From Massilia sp. H-1 (GTDB taxonomy: Bacteria; Pseudomonadota; Gammaproteobacteria; Burkholderiales; Burkholderiaceae_D), in NCBI GenBank assembly GCA_024703915.1, contig CP087969.1, positions 1,984,001 to 2,048,000 of the forward strand: DNA of 64,000 nucleotides, given 5' to 3'. The notes below the pieces were generated by a model that worked only from the letters and a program-made list of their open reading frames with translations, ran no database searches and was not told the origin of the DNA. Position 1 is the stretch's first letter. Every line of letters begins with the position of its first letter. The position numbers and the translations under genes were made by a program. Below, piece after piece: positions 1 through 10,108 of the stretch.

Positions 1-1461
1 CGGGTCATACATGAGGTAATCGAGGCTGCGTCCGGCCAGCAGGGCCTGGATCACGCCGGTCAGATTGACGATCGAGAGCTGGCCCTGCGCGTAATAGCCA
101 ATAAAGAGCACCGTAAAACAACAGGAACACGCCGCGGAACCAGGCCACTTGCTTAAGCCGTTCCGTGCCAGGCGTTTCTGCATGGCGAGCGCGCCAGTGA
201 GCAGCACCAGGCCCGCCAGCAACAGGATCAGCTCCGCCGTGCGGGCGCGCCAGATGCCGGGCCACGACTGGTTGCTCGCGGCCGAGGCGCGCACATACAT
301 GCCGGCGGGCAATTGATACGTGAACGAGAGCGAACGGGTGATGCGCTCCGGATAGACGATGCCTTTCATGCGGGTCACCGGCAACTGGAAGTCGATCGGG
401 CGCGCCGGGTCCAGGCTTAGCCTGGCCGATCACGCGAAACACCGTGACATTCGCATGCGGCAATGCGCCCGGATCGGCCAGCTTCATGTCCATATCCAGA
501 TCGCGCATGTCGATCGGCAGCTTGTCCTGCCGCAGCACGATACGGTCGCTGATGCTGCCGCGAACGAAGTCGTCGGCGAGCACGCTGTAGCGGCTTAGCC
601 GACATGAGCAGGATGGCATGGTCGCCCTCCTCTAGCCGGTTACTCAGCTTGTTCCAGCTCGCCGGGGTCAGCAAATTGCGTCCGACCGAAGGCACGGATA
701 CCTGGGCCAGATACAGATCGATGAAGACCTCATCCGGGCCGCTCAGCGCGGCAGGGTCCAGTCCTTCGCCTTCGCTACCGGCAAACAAGGCTTCCACATC
801 GCGATTGCGCACGCGCAGATGGACGATCATGCTTAGGCCTCGGACAGCTGGCGCAGCGACAATGGTTCGAACAGGTCGGTGCGCACGCGCGGATCTGGTC
901 CGGGTCGCGGCCTTCCGCAAAGCCGAGCTTCTTGCGCGCCACCTTGAGCGAGGCCGACAGCACGCTCTGGTTCAGAATGCGCACCGACGCCGTTGCCTTC
1001 GAGACGCCGTCGAGCCAGGCATTGGCCGCGTCCGGCATGCGCTCGCGCTTGGTCTTGCTGTCGATCGCAATATTCTGCTTGAGCGACAGCCCCTTGTACT
1101 GGCTGGCAAATTGCAATAGCGGCGCCTCGCCCAGTCCGTCGAGAAAGACCGGCTCATGATGCGAGAGCACCACCACATCGATGAAATTCCCCTTGGGATC
1201 GAGCGCCACGAGCAAGTTCATCGGTACGCCCGCGAAGCCCGCAATCGGGGCCAGGTCGGCCGACTCGAACACATAGCCGACCAATTCGCTCGCGGTCGCA
1301 TTCTGCTTGAAAATGGGCCAGACCGGAATCTCGCTCTCCTTGCTGCCGACCTGCAAAGGCGCAGGAAAACGCCTGACCAGGTCAGCCTGCGTCAGCGTGT
1401 TACTAAGCGCCTGGGCGGCGCACAGCAGCAAGAGCAAAGCGAGGAAACGGAACAGGCCCAT
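1..1461 (-). CDS. NosR/NirI-like FMN-binding membrane protein, C-terminus outside window
   Basis: The N-terminus (MGLFRFLALLLLL) is a signal or anchor segment. A periplasmic FMN-binding domain follows, with the NosR-type phrase 'VVLSHHEPVF' near residue 100 and 'DGVSKATASV' near 150; in this family the Thr of the latter motif covalently binds FMN. Family members go on to membrane helices and a polyferredoxin; only the first part is seen here, and the gene runs off the window. The frame is broken by scars near 836, 594 and 417, and reading GCCGGC at each joins the pieces. It starts 8 bases after the porin stop, so the two are probably co-transcribed. NosR acts in nitrous oxide reduction, but no nos genes are present. 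A redox or regulatory role beside the quinoprotein dehydrogenase is inference. Confidence 0.7.
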
Positions 1462-1468
1462 GAAGGCA

Positions 1469-2625
1469 TCAGAAGAAGACGATGCCGCCGAGCGCGATGC
1501 CACTCATGCGTGCGCTGCTGCCGTTAAAGCCTTTCGACCGCGTCTGCCCTACTTCACCGACCAGAGTGATGGCACTGTTGAGCGTGTAGTAGGCGCCGAG
1601 CGTGAGGTTGGAATTGCTCTCCAGACCGCCGGTACCGGCCGTGTTCTCGTCGTTCTTGCTCATGCCGTAGCTCAGTCCCAGCTTGAGTTTGTCGCTGGTC
1701 TTGAACGTACCCTGCACCAGGTAGTTGAGCGACTTGACGTCGCCCTGGTCGGCGTCGGACAGGATGCCCAGGCCCTTGCCGCCCTGAACATTGGCCAGCA
1801 AGCCGAAGGCACCGGCGTTGTACGATGCGCCCACTTCGACGCCGGTCATGGTCATGTCGGGCACGCCGGTCGTCACCGAATTGAACTTCTGCGACTTGGC
1901 GCCGATCCAACCCTTGAAGCCATCGACAGTATAGGTAAGCTGTGCCTGCAGTTGCGGGCTGGAGTCGGACGTGTAGGCCGATCCGGCAATCACTGGTGTA
2001 TCCGCTACTGGGCTCATCAAACCAACATCAACGCCAAAGCCGGACGCGGACTTGGGCGCGCTGTACGTCATCTGGCCGTAATTGCCAAGGTAGGAGTAAC
2101 CGGCACCAATGTGTCCCAGCGTTACGCGGCCGCGCTGGGTCGCTTGTACCGGTGCGCTTATGCCCAGCAGCGTCATGTCGCTGAGGATCGCGTTCGCGCC
2201 AAAGATGCCGTAGTCACGGCCGAGCTTGAAGGTGCCGATGTCGGCATTGCCAAACGTGAAGTACGCCTGGCGCACATCGACCACGCTGTTCTGGCCGATC
2301 GCGCTGTCGGTCGCAGTTGAATTGTAGATGCCGATCAGCGCCTTCATGTCGTAGCCGCCTTGCGTCGACGAGGCGGACGCCACCAGGCCATTCGGCAGCA
2401 AGCCATTGCCGATGGTGGTGCGGTCCTCGGCGCCACCGCAGCCCAGGCCTTGCGATGCGAGCGCGAGGCCGCCAACGGCATCGCCCTTGCACGAGACGAC
2501 GGTGTAATACGCGTTGACGATGCCGCCAACGCCAACCGTCCAGTCGTTCTAGCCTTGATGTCAACCGCCTGCGCGGTCTGCATGCTGGCGGCGGCAATCA
2601 CGGTAAGGGCAAAAATCTTATTCAT
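1469..2625 (-). CDS. Outer-membrane porin, Gram-negative trimeric type
   Basis: The start is an ATG preceded by AGGAG. The signal peptide begins MNKIFALTVIAAASMQTAQA. The mature protein shows porin features: 'NDWTVGVGG' near the start, 'FTFGNADIGTFKLGRDYGIF' near residue 120, alternating beta-strand patterning, and a C-terminal Phe (GGIVFF) as expected for assembly by BAM. Length is about 385 residues. One scar near 2549, at the signal peptide junction, splits the frame. A sigma-54 promoter lies upstream, and the gene leads into the NosR-like gene. A role in letting alcohols or other small substrates into the periplasm for the quinoprotein dehydrogenase is inferred from context. Confidence 0.85.
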
Positions 2626-2686
2626 GGGATCTCCTCTTTCTGTCTTGTTTGTATTGGGCACATCACTTGATGTACTTCTCTCGATG

Positions 2687-2701
2687 GCAATAAGCATGCC
2701 C
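2687..2701 (-). promoter_or_regulatory. Sigma-54 promoter of the porin/NosR-like unit
   Basis: The minus strand reads GGGCAT-GCTTA-TTGC, with GG and GC at -24/-12 spacing. It lies about 62 bases upstream of the porin start. The first base and last base of the -24 hexamer differ from TGGCAC, so this is the weakest of the five matching elements in the module. Confidence 0.55.
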
Positions 2702-2805
2702 ACCGATGCACAAGGAGAAAGTTCGAAATCCCGAAGGAACCTGTGCTGTATCGGATCAATCTGCTGTCACCCTGTTCACTTTTTGATCGCACCGCGCTCT
2801 GCCGC

Positions 2806-2837
2806 GCAAAAAAAATGACGGCCGAAGCCGTCAAAAA
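2806..2837 (-). terminator. Intrinsic terminator after the PQQ alcohol dehydrogenase
   Basis: On the minus strand a TGACGGC-ttcg-GCCGTCA hairpin is followed by a run of eight T, just downstream of the dehydrogenase stop. A UUCG-type tetraloop closes the stem. Confidence 0.8.
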
Positions 2838-2864
2838 GGATGCATCAAGCCTGGTGCTGCTGGC

Positions 2865-4612
2865 TTACCCCTTCGCGAGTTTGAAGACCCACACGGAGCC
2901 GCCCTGTTCCAGGAAGTTCACTTTCTTCGCCACTTCGCCGCCCCACAGCGGGACCGCGCCGCCCCAGCCCGACACGACCGCGATGAATTGCTCGCCGTTC
3001 TCTTGCCAGGTCACCGGTGGCGCCACGACGCCGGAACCGGTCTGGAATTTCCACAGCTCCTTGCCGGTCTTCGCATCGACGGCCTTGAGGAAACCTTCCG
3101 GCGTGCCGTAGAACACCAGGCCGCCCGCGGTACTCATTACGCCACCCCACAAGCGGGGCCGTGTTCTTGACTTCCCACACGATCTTGCCGGACTTGGGAT
3201 CGACCGCGCGCAGCGCGCCGATGTAGTCGTCAAAGATCGGACGGATCGTGAACCCGGCGCCGAGGAAGGCCCCGCCCTTCTTGTAGCTGATCGGCTCGTT
3301 CCAGATATCCATGCCCCATTCATTGGCTTAAGCACATAGAACAATTTGGTTTGCGGGTTGTACGCCATCGGCATTTGATTCTTGGCGCCGAGGAAGGCTG
3401 GGGCGGCAAACACGGTCGCCCCTTTCTTGCCGTCGGCACCCTTGGTCGGATCGCCAGGACGGTTCGCGGCGATGAAGTTGGGACGCCCGGTTTTCAGGTC
3501 GATGCTGCTGGCCCAGGTGATCTTCTTGACGAAGGGGAAGGCGTTCTGCAACTTGCCATCCTTGGCGTCGACGACATAGAAGAAGCCGTTGCAGGTCGGC
3601 CTTGCCGCCGAAGCGCTTGCCGTCCATGTCGAAGGTGACGAACTCGTTGGAACCGTCGAAGTCCCAGGCATCGTTGGGCGTATTCTGATAGGCCCATTTG
3701 ATCTGCCCGGTCGTCGGATCGAGGGCGACCGTGGACGAGGAATACAGATTGTCGCCAGGACGCAGGTGGCTGTTCCACGGTGCAGGATTGCCGGTGCCAA
3801 AGTAAGCCAGGCCGGTGCTGTTGTCGTAGGTGCCGCCCATCCAGGTCGAGGCGCCGCCCGTCTTCCACAAGTCGCCCGGCCAGGTCTTGTTGGCGGTGCC
3901 GGTGATGCCGTTGTCGCTGGCATTGCCGTCCTTGTCATACTTGTGGCCCATGTGGCCTTCCACGGTCGGCTTAGCTCCAGACCAGCTGACCGGTCATGGG
4001 ATCGCGCGCCTCGATGCGCCCGACAATGCCGAACTCGCCGCCCGACACGCCGGTCAGCAGCAAGCCCTTGGCGATCAGCGGCGCGGCCGTCATCGAATAG
4101 CTTACCGCGTAATCGTCGATCTTTTCTTTCCAGACGACGGCGCCGGTGTTCTGGTCGAGCGCCACCAGCTGGGCGTCAAGCGTGCCGAAAATCACCAGGT
4201 TGCCGAACAGGGCGGCGCCGCGATTGACCACGTCGCAGCACGGCATGATGCCGTCCGGCAGGCGGTGCTCATACTTCCACAGCTTGGTGCCGGTCTTCAG
4301 GTCGACCGCGAAGATGCGCGAGTACGAGGCCGTGACGAACATCTTGCCGTTGTGGATCAGCGGCTGCGATTCCTGGCCGCGCTGCTTTTCGCCGCCGAAA
4401 GACATCGACCAGGCGGGCACGAGCTTGCTCACGTTCTTCGTGTTCACCTTGGTCAGCGGCGAGAAGCGCTGTCCTTCGGAACCCATGCCGAACGAGAGCA
4501 CGCTGTCCGGATTCTTCGCGGTATTCACGAGCATGGCATTGCTCACGTCGGCGGCCTGAGCCAGCGACACCGTGACCAGGCCGAGCGCGAACCCTAGTAA
4601 TTTTTTCTGCAC
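2865..4612 (-). CDS. PQQ-dependent alcohol dehydrogenase, lanthanide (XoxF/ExaF/PedH) type
   Basis: This is a periplasmic quinoprotein that oxidises primary alcohols and passes electrons to cytochrome c. The GTG start is chosen for its AGGAG six bases upstream and the signal peptide [18 protein letters not shown] that follows. Visible features are the adjacent Cys pair (MPCCDVV, about residue 125) that forms the vicinal disulfide over PQQ, tryptophan-docking propeller repeats, and [10 protein letters not shown] near residue 316. The second Asp of that D-F-D is the extra ligand that marks lanthanide-using enzymes; calcium enzymes carry Ala or Ser there. Length is about 580 residues, normal for the family. 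The frame is broken by scars at about 3970 and 3327 and by single-base slips near 3598 and 3151. The gene follows the DUF779 and aldehyde dehydrogenase genes with a 31-base gap. Confidence 0.9.
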
Positions 4613-4643
4613 AATAATCTCCTCTTGTTTTTGAATTGACATC

Positions 4644-5033
4644 TTATTTTTGGTGATGCGACGGTGATTCCGCACTGAGCAGAAGAAACTCTTCATCAGT
4701 GAACAAGCGGGAACGGGTGAGGAAGCGCCTCCCCGTTCCGTTATCGAGTGAAAACATGCCGCCGTTGCCGACGACCACGTCGATGATCAGCTGGGTATGC
4801 TCCCAGTAAGAAAACTGCTCGAGTCCCATGTAGAACGGCGCCCCGTTCAAGTTGCCCATGTACACGTCCGTATCGCTGACGCTGAATTCACCAGCCGGAT
4901 AACACATGGGCGCGCTGCCGTCGCAACAGCCGCCGGACTGGAAGAACATGACCGGACCGTGGCGCTGGCGCAATTCGGCGATCATGGCCAGGGCCGCATC
5001 GGTGGCAATCACTCGGGCAAGCGCGTGGTTCAT
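4644..5033 (-). CDS. DUF779 domain protein
   Basis: This small protein of 129 residues has an intact frame. The conserved DUF779 core is visible as 'MFFQSGGCCDGSAPMCYP', with a Cys pair near residues 36-37 and a third Cys a few residues on. DUF779 genes are commonly adjacent to acetaldehyde dehydrogenases of the AldB/ExaC type, as here, where it lies 12 bases after the aldehyde dehydrogenase. Its biochemical role is not established. The Cys cluster could bind metal or act in redox, but that is inference. Confidence 0.85.
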   Translation of the reverse strand: MNHALARVIATDAALAMIAELRQRHGPVMFFQSGGCCDGSAPMCYPAGEFSVSDTDVYMGNLNGAPFYMGLEQFSYWEHTQLIIDVVVGNGGMFSLDNGTGRRFLTRSRLFTDEEFLLLSAESPSHHQK

Positions 5034-5045
5034 GGGACACTCCGA

Positions 5046-6577
5046 TCAGAAGAAGCCGAGCGCGTTCGGGCTGTAGCTGACCAGCAGGTTCTTGGTCTGC
5101 TGATAGTGGTCGAGCATCATCTTGTGGTTTTCGTGGCCGATGCCCGACTGCTTGTAGCCACCGAAGGCGGCGTGGGCCGGATACAGGTGATAGCAGTTGG
5201 TCCACACGCGGCCGGCCTGGATCGCGCGGCCGACGCGGAAGGCGCGCGCGCCGTCACGCGTCCACAGTCCGGCGCCGAGGCCGTACAAGGTATCGTTGGC
5301 GATGCGCAGGGCATCGGCCTCGTCCTTGAAGGTGGTGACCGACACCACCGGGCCGAAGATTTCTTCCTGGAAGATGCGCATGCTGTTATCGCCCTTGAAC
5401 ACGGTCGGACGCACGTAGTAGCCGCCCTCCATGTCGCCGGATTGCATATTGCGTTCGCCATCGGCCCAGCAGCTGGGCGCCTTCCTGCTTGCCGATGTCC
5501 ATGTAGGACAAGATTTTTTCCAGTTGTTCCTGGGAAGCCTGGGCGCCGATCATGGTCGACGAATCGAGGCGGGTTGCCCTGCTTGATGGCGGCCACAGCG
5601 CCAGGGCGCGGGCGATGAACTTGTCGTAAATCGATTCCTGGATCAGCACGCGCGACGGGCAGGTGCACACCTCGCCCTGATTGAGCGCGAACATGGCGAA
5701 GCCTTCGAGGCACTTGTCGAAGAAGGCATCGTCGGCGTCCATCACGTCTTCAAAGAAGATATTGGGCGACTTGCCGCCCAGCTCCAGCGTGACCGGGATC
5801 AGGTTCTGGGCCGCATATTGCATGATCAGGCGGCCGGTGCCGGTTTCGCCGGTGAAAGCGATCTTGGCGATGCGCTTGTTCGACGCCAGCGGCTTGCCCG
5901 CTTCCAGGCCGAAACCATTGACGATGTTGAGCACGCCTGGCGGCAGCAGGTCGCCGATCAGTTCGATCAGCACCATGATCGAGGCCGGGGTCTGTTCAGT
6001 AGCCACTTGAGCACGACGCAATTGCTTAGGCGGCCAGCAGGCCAGCGCCAGTTTCCACACGGCCATCAGGATCAGGGAAGTTCCAGGGAATGATCTGGCC
6101 GACGACGCCGAGCGGTTCGTGGAAATGGTAGGCATAGGTTTCATGGTCGATCTGGGCGACCGACCCTTCCTGGGCACGGATGCAGCCAAAGCAAAGTAGC
6201 GGAAGTGATCGATGGCCAGCGGAATGTCGGCCGCCATGGTTTCTGTGGATCGGCTTGCCGTTGTCGATGGTTTCGGCGGTGGCGATCAGATTGAGGTTGG
6301 CCTCCATCCGGTCGGCGATCTTGTTCAGGATATTGGCGCGTTCGGTCTGCGAGGTCTTGCCCCAGGCTTCCTTGGCGGCATGGGCGGCATCGAGGGCGAT
6401 TTCAATGTCTTCGGCCGATGAGCGGGCAATCTCGCAAAAGATCTGGCCGGTGATCGGCGTGACGTTGCCGAAATACTCGCCCTTGACCGGCGCGACAAAT
6501 TTGCCGCCGATATAGTTGTCGTAGCGTTGTTTGAATGGATTGGCGACGCCGAGTTTGCTGATGTCTGCGAGATTCAT
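5046..6577 (-). CDS. NAD-dependent aldehyde dehydrogenase, AldB/ExaC type
   Basis: It oxidises the aldehyde made by the quinoprotein dehydrogenase to the acid. The start ATG follows AGGATG. The family features are clear: 'PWNFP' in the cofactor region, '[10 protein letters not shown]' with the general-base Glu, and '[11 protein letters not shown]' with the catalytic Cys. Length is about 505 residues. The frame is broken by scars near 6185, 6028 and 6006 and by small slips near 6240, 6076, 5574 and 5459; all pieces align to one enzyme in order. It is the first gene of the operon with DUF779 and the alcohol dehydrogenase, behind a consensus sigma-54 promoter. Confidence 0.9.
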
Positions 6578-6647
6578 GTCATCCTCTTTCTTGAAGGTTA
6601 TATAGCCGTCGTGGGGCAACGGAAGTGTTCATCACAAGGTCCTTATC

Positions 6648-6662
6648 GCAAGCGCCGTGCCA
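6648..6662 (-). promoter_or_regulatory. Sigma-54 promoter of the aldehyde/alcohol dehydrogenase operon
   Basis: The minus strand reads TGGCAC-GGCGC-TTGC, a full match to the -24/-12 consensus with the correct five-base gap. The -12 element lies about 70 bases before the aldehyde dehydrogenase start. Sigma-54 promoters need an NtrC-family activator; none is encoded in the window. Confidence 0.85.
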
Positions 6663-6760
6663 GCCATGGCCAGCTCATGCGTAAAAGGGGAATTCCAGAG
6701 TAGAGGCAGATCAAATTTACCTATTGAGCAAGCGCAAGAAACCCACCTGACTGTGTGACC

Positions 6761-6808
6761 GGGGTCAGACCTCAATTCAGAAATGTTTTTTAATTGAGGT
6801 CTGACCCC
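6761..6808. repeat. Perfect 17-bp inverted repeat, REP-like
   Basis: GGGGTCAGACCTCAATT is followed 14 bases later by its exact reverse complement. The loop contains a T-run. It lies between the sigma-54 promoter of the dehydrogenase operon and the end of the beta-propeller gene. The GGGGTCAGACC core resembles dispersed palindromes found between genes in many proteobacteria. It could also serve as a terminator for the beta-propeller gene. Confidence 0.75.
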
Positions 6809-6844
6809 GATTCGGAATGGGACAGGTGTGTCAAAGTGGAACAG

Positions 6845-7787
6845 TCAGCGGATCAGTACGCCCCAGGGCAATTCGCCGACCGCGATGTCCTTGACCCTGG
6901 CCGCGCTGGCGGTGTCGATCACGCTCACGCTGTTGGAGCGGCCGTTGGCCACGTACAGCTTGCTGCCGTCGGGCGAGAACGCCATATTCCATGGACGCTT
7001 GCCCACAGGAATGGTCGCGCTGACCGTGTTGCTGGCCGTGTCGATCCGCATCACGGTGCCGTCCGCCCCATTCGAGACGTAGACCGTCTTGCCGTCCGGA
7101 TGGACGGCGATGCCGTTCGCGTTCTTGCGATGGCAACCGTCGCCACCGCGCGCCGGGTGGCCATGTCGATCACGTAGACCGTGCTGACCAACTCGGCCGC
7201 CACGTAGGCCAAGCGCGAATCGGGCGAAAAGCCGATCCCGCGCGGGCGCAGCCCCACTGCCACCGAGCCGACCTGGCGCATGCTGGCCACGTCGATCACG
7301 TCGACCTGTTCGGCCTCCTCGGCGCTGACCAGCAGCCAGCGCCCGTCCGGACTGAATACCGCGTGCTCAGGGTTCTTGCTTAGGCGACGGGAATGTCGGC
7401 CAGCGTCTTGTGCGTTACGGCGTCGATCAGCGTGACGCTGTTGCTCTCTTCGACCGCGACCGCGATATACCGCCCGTCGGCCGAGGCATGCACGCCTTCC
7501 GGCGACTTGCCCAGCGCGAGCAGCCGGCGGGCCCGCCCGCTCGCGGTATCGAGCACCAGCAGTGCGCTGGCGCTTGGCGTCGGTCACGAACAGCGTGGTC
7601 CCGGCAGGATCGGCGGCGATCCCGCGCGGGCGCTTGCTTAAGCAGCGATCTCGCGCACCACGCTGTCGGACTGCAGGTCGATCACGCTGACCGTTCCCGA
7701 TTTCTCGTTCGGCACATAGGCAAACGGGGCCGCCGCGGCGCCCCCGGCGGAAAGCGCCAACACGGCGCACAGTGCTGCAGTTTTCAT
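6845..7787 (-). CDS. PQQ-dependent catabolism-associated beta-propeller protein
   Basis: A signal peptide (MKTAALCAVLALSAGGAAAA) precedes a string of YVTN-type propeller repeats of about 42 residues. Repeated phrases include 'YVPNEKSGTVSVIDL', 'KNPEHAVFSPDGRWL', 'LRPRGIGFSPDSRLAYV' and 'KRPWNMAFSPDGSKLYV'. Length is about 310 residues. This matches the periplasmic beta-propeller family found beside PQQ alcohol dehydrogenases (TIGR03866 type); its function is unknown. Scars near 7637 and 7379 and slips near 7565 and 7125 break the frame. A consensus sigma-54 promoter precedes it, back to back with that of the TonB receptor gene. Confidence 0.85.
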
Positions 7788-7821
7788 GATGTCCCCTCAG
7801 TTAGACGCGTGCATGCGTCAT

Positions 7822-7836
7822 GCAATCGCCGTGCCA
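7822..7836 (-). promoter_or_regulatory. Sigma-54 promoter of the beta-propeller gene
   Basis: The minus strand reads TGGCAC-GGCGA-TTGC, a full consensus match, about 36 bases before the beta-propeller start. It is divergent from the plus-strand sigma-54 promoter at 7855, so one activator bound nearby could serve both. Confidence 0.85.
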
Positions 7837-7854
7837 TGCAGCGCGGAACGGCGC

Positions 7855-7869
7855 TGGCAGGTATATTGC
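7855..7869 (+). promoter_or_regulatory. Sigma-54 promoter of the TonB receptor gene
   Basis: The plus strand reads TGGCAG-GTATA-TTGC, one mismatch from consensus with correct spacing, about 71 bases before the receptor start at 7940. Confidence 0.8.
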
Positions 7870-7939
7870 TTACCATCGAGGCACAGACCTGCAGATGTCG
7901 ATCAATGCAGGCGTTGCCATTCCACCCAACGGAGACACC

Positions 7940-10067
7940 ATGAATCACCCCTTCCGCCTCAATGCGGTCGCCAGCCTGTTTGCCGCGTCGCTTTCCCCGT
8001 TTGCCATCGCAGCCGATGCGCCGCCACCGCTCGTCGATGTGGTTGTCGTCAGCGGCAGCCGGGTCGAACACGCCAGCTTCGACCTGCCCGCCGCCATCGA
8101 CGTGGTCGACGCGAGCCGCATGCGCGACAACCAGATGCGCGTGAACGCCTCCGAAGCGCTGGCCGCCGTTCCCGGCCTGGTCGCGCAGAACCGCCAGAAC
8201 TATGCGCAAGACCTGCAAATCTCCTCGCGCGGCTTCGGGGCCCGCTCCGCCTTCGGCGTGCGCGGTGTGCGCCTGATCGCCGACGGCATTCCAGCCACCA
8301 TGCCGGACGGCCAGGGCCAGGCCGCCACCTTCAATCTGGACGTGGCCGAACGCATGGAAGTGCTGCGCGGGCCTTTTCGGCCATCTACGGCAATCACTCG
8401 GGCGGCACGGTCGCGCTGTTCACGCGCGAAGGCAAGGGAAAGCCGGTGCTCGAGGCCAGCATCATGGCGGCAGCAGCTACGGCGCGCGCAAGGCGGACCT
8501 GAATGCCGAGGGCGAAGCAGGCGGCATCGGCTACCTGATCGACGCCTCGCGTTTCGAGACCGACGGCTACCGCAGCCACAGCGCCGCCACCCGCGACCAG
8601 GCTTACGCCAAGCTCACCACCGCGCCTTCCGCGACCAGCCGCCTGACCGTCACCGCCAGCGCGCTGCGCCAGAACGACACCCAGGACCCGCTGGGCGTAA
8701 CCTGGGCCACCTATCTGCGCGATCCGCGCGCCGCATGAGACCGACGCTACCGATCCGCAGTCGCCCAAGCGCACCTTCGCCGAGCGTTACAACACGCGCA
8801 AGAGCATCGACCACAAGCAAAGCTACCTGACATTCGAGCAGCGCCTCGGCGACGACCGCCTGCGCGTGACCGCTTACAGCCGAGCACGCGCCAGGTGATC
8901 CAGTTCCAGGCCTTTTCGCGCTTCGTGCAAACGCCCGCCAGCCAGTCCGGCGGCGTGGTGGACTTCGACCGCGATTTCCATGGCGCCGACGTCAGCCTGG
9001 TGCAGGTGCGCCGCATCGGGACCGGCAAGCTGACCACCACGGTCGGCCTGGACGCCTAGCTATTCGAGCGACGAGCGCCAGGGCTACGAAAACTTCGTCG
9101 GCACCCAGTTCGGCCTGCAGGGCCGGCTGCAGCACGACAAGAAACCGACGCCGTCTCCAGCATCGATCCGTATGCCCAGGCCGAATGGCAGGACGGGGCC
9201 TGGGTGCTGAGCGGCGGCGTGCGCCACAGCTTCTCAAGGTCAAGGTCACCGACCGCTATCTGAGCAACGGCGACGACAGCGGCAGCGTCGACTTCCGTCA
9301 CACCACGCCGGTACTGGGTGTGCTGTACAAGGTTACGCCCACGCTGAACGTGTACGCGAGCGCGGCGCGCGGCTTCGAGGCGCCCACGCTCAATGAACTG
9401 TTCTACTCAGGCGCCGGCGCCGGTTTCAATTTCCGCCTGCGGCCAGCCACCAGCACCCATGTCGAGGGCGGGATCAAGGCCTACATCGGCAGCGGCACCT
9501 GCATCAACGCGGCCCTGTTCCAGGCCAAAACCAGCGACGAACTGGTGGTCGACGTGGCGACCGGCGGGCGCACCAGCTACCGCAACGCCAGCAAAACCCT
9601 GCGCCAGGGCGCCGAACTGTCGCTCGACAGCCAGATCGGCGCAGGCTTCAGCGCGCGCCTGGCCATGACGAGTGCTGCGCGCGATCTACGATCAACCCTT
9701 TGGCACCGTCAAGGCGGGCAGCCGCCTGCCCGGCGTACCGAAGGCGAACCTGTACGGCGAACTGGCATGGACCAGCAGCGGCGGCGGCTTCGGTGCCGCG
9801 CTCGAAGGCATCGCCAGCAGCAAGGTGTATGCGGAAGACGCCAATACGGAGATTCCGGCGCCCGGCTACGGCGTGCTCAATGCGCGCGTGCAGGCCAGGC
9901 AGGAGCTGGGCGGATGGCGCTTCAAGGAATTCGTCCGGGTGAATAACCTGGCGGACCGCCAGTACGTCGGCTCGCTGATCATCGGCGACGCCAACAAACG
10001 TTTCTACGAGGCGGCGCCAAGACGCAACTGGATGGTGGGCGTGAGCGCGCAGTACGCGTTCAACTGA
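7940..10067 (+). CDS. TonB-dependent outer-membrane receptor
   Basis: The start follows GGAGACACC. After a signal peptide ending AIAADA comes a TonB-box-like 'VDVVVVSGSR', then a plug domain ('NASEALAAVPGLVAQNRQ', 'QISSRGFGARSAFGVRGVR', 'ERMEVLRGPF', 'YGNHSGGTV') and a beta-barrel with TonB-type blocks such as 'SAARGFEAPTLNELFYSG'. The C-terminus is aromatic (SAQYAFN). Length is about 705 residues. One scar near 9056 and many small slips break the frame. The ligand cannot be read from sequence. Placement in the quinoprotein module with its own sigma-54 promoter makes a cofactor or metal such as PQQ or a lanthanide chelate a plausible inference. Confidence 0.85.
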
Positions 10068-10075
10068 GGATGACG

Positions 10076-10097
10076 GCCCCCCGCGCGCAAGCGGGGC
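10076..10097. terminator. GC-rich hairpin between convergent TonB receptor genes
   Basis: CCCCGC and GCGGGG pair around a six-base loop, between the stops of two converging genes. There is no T-run, so terminator activity is uncertain. Confidence 0.4.
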
Positions 10098-10108
10098 TGC
10101 CGCATGTA

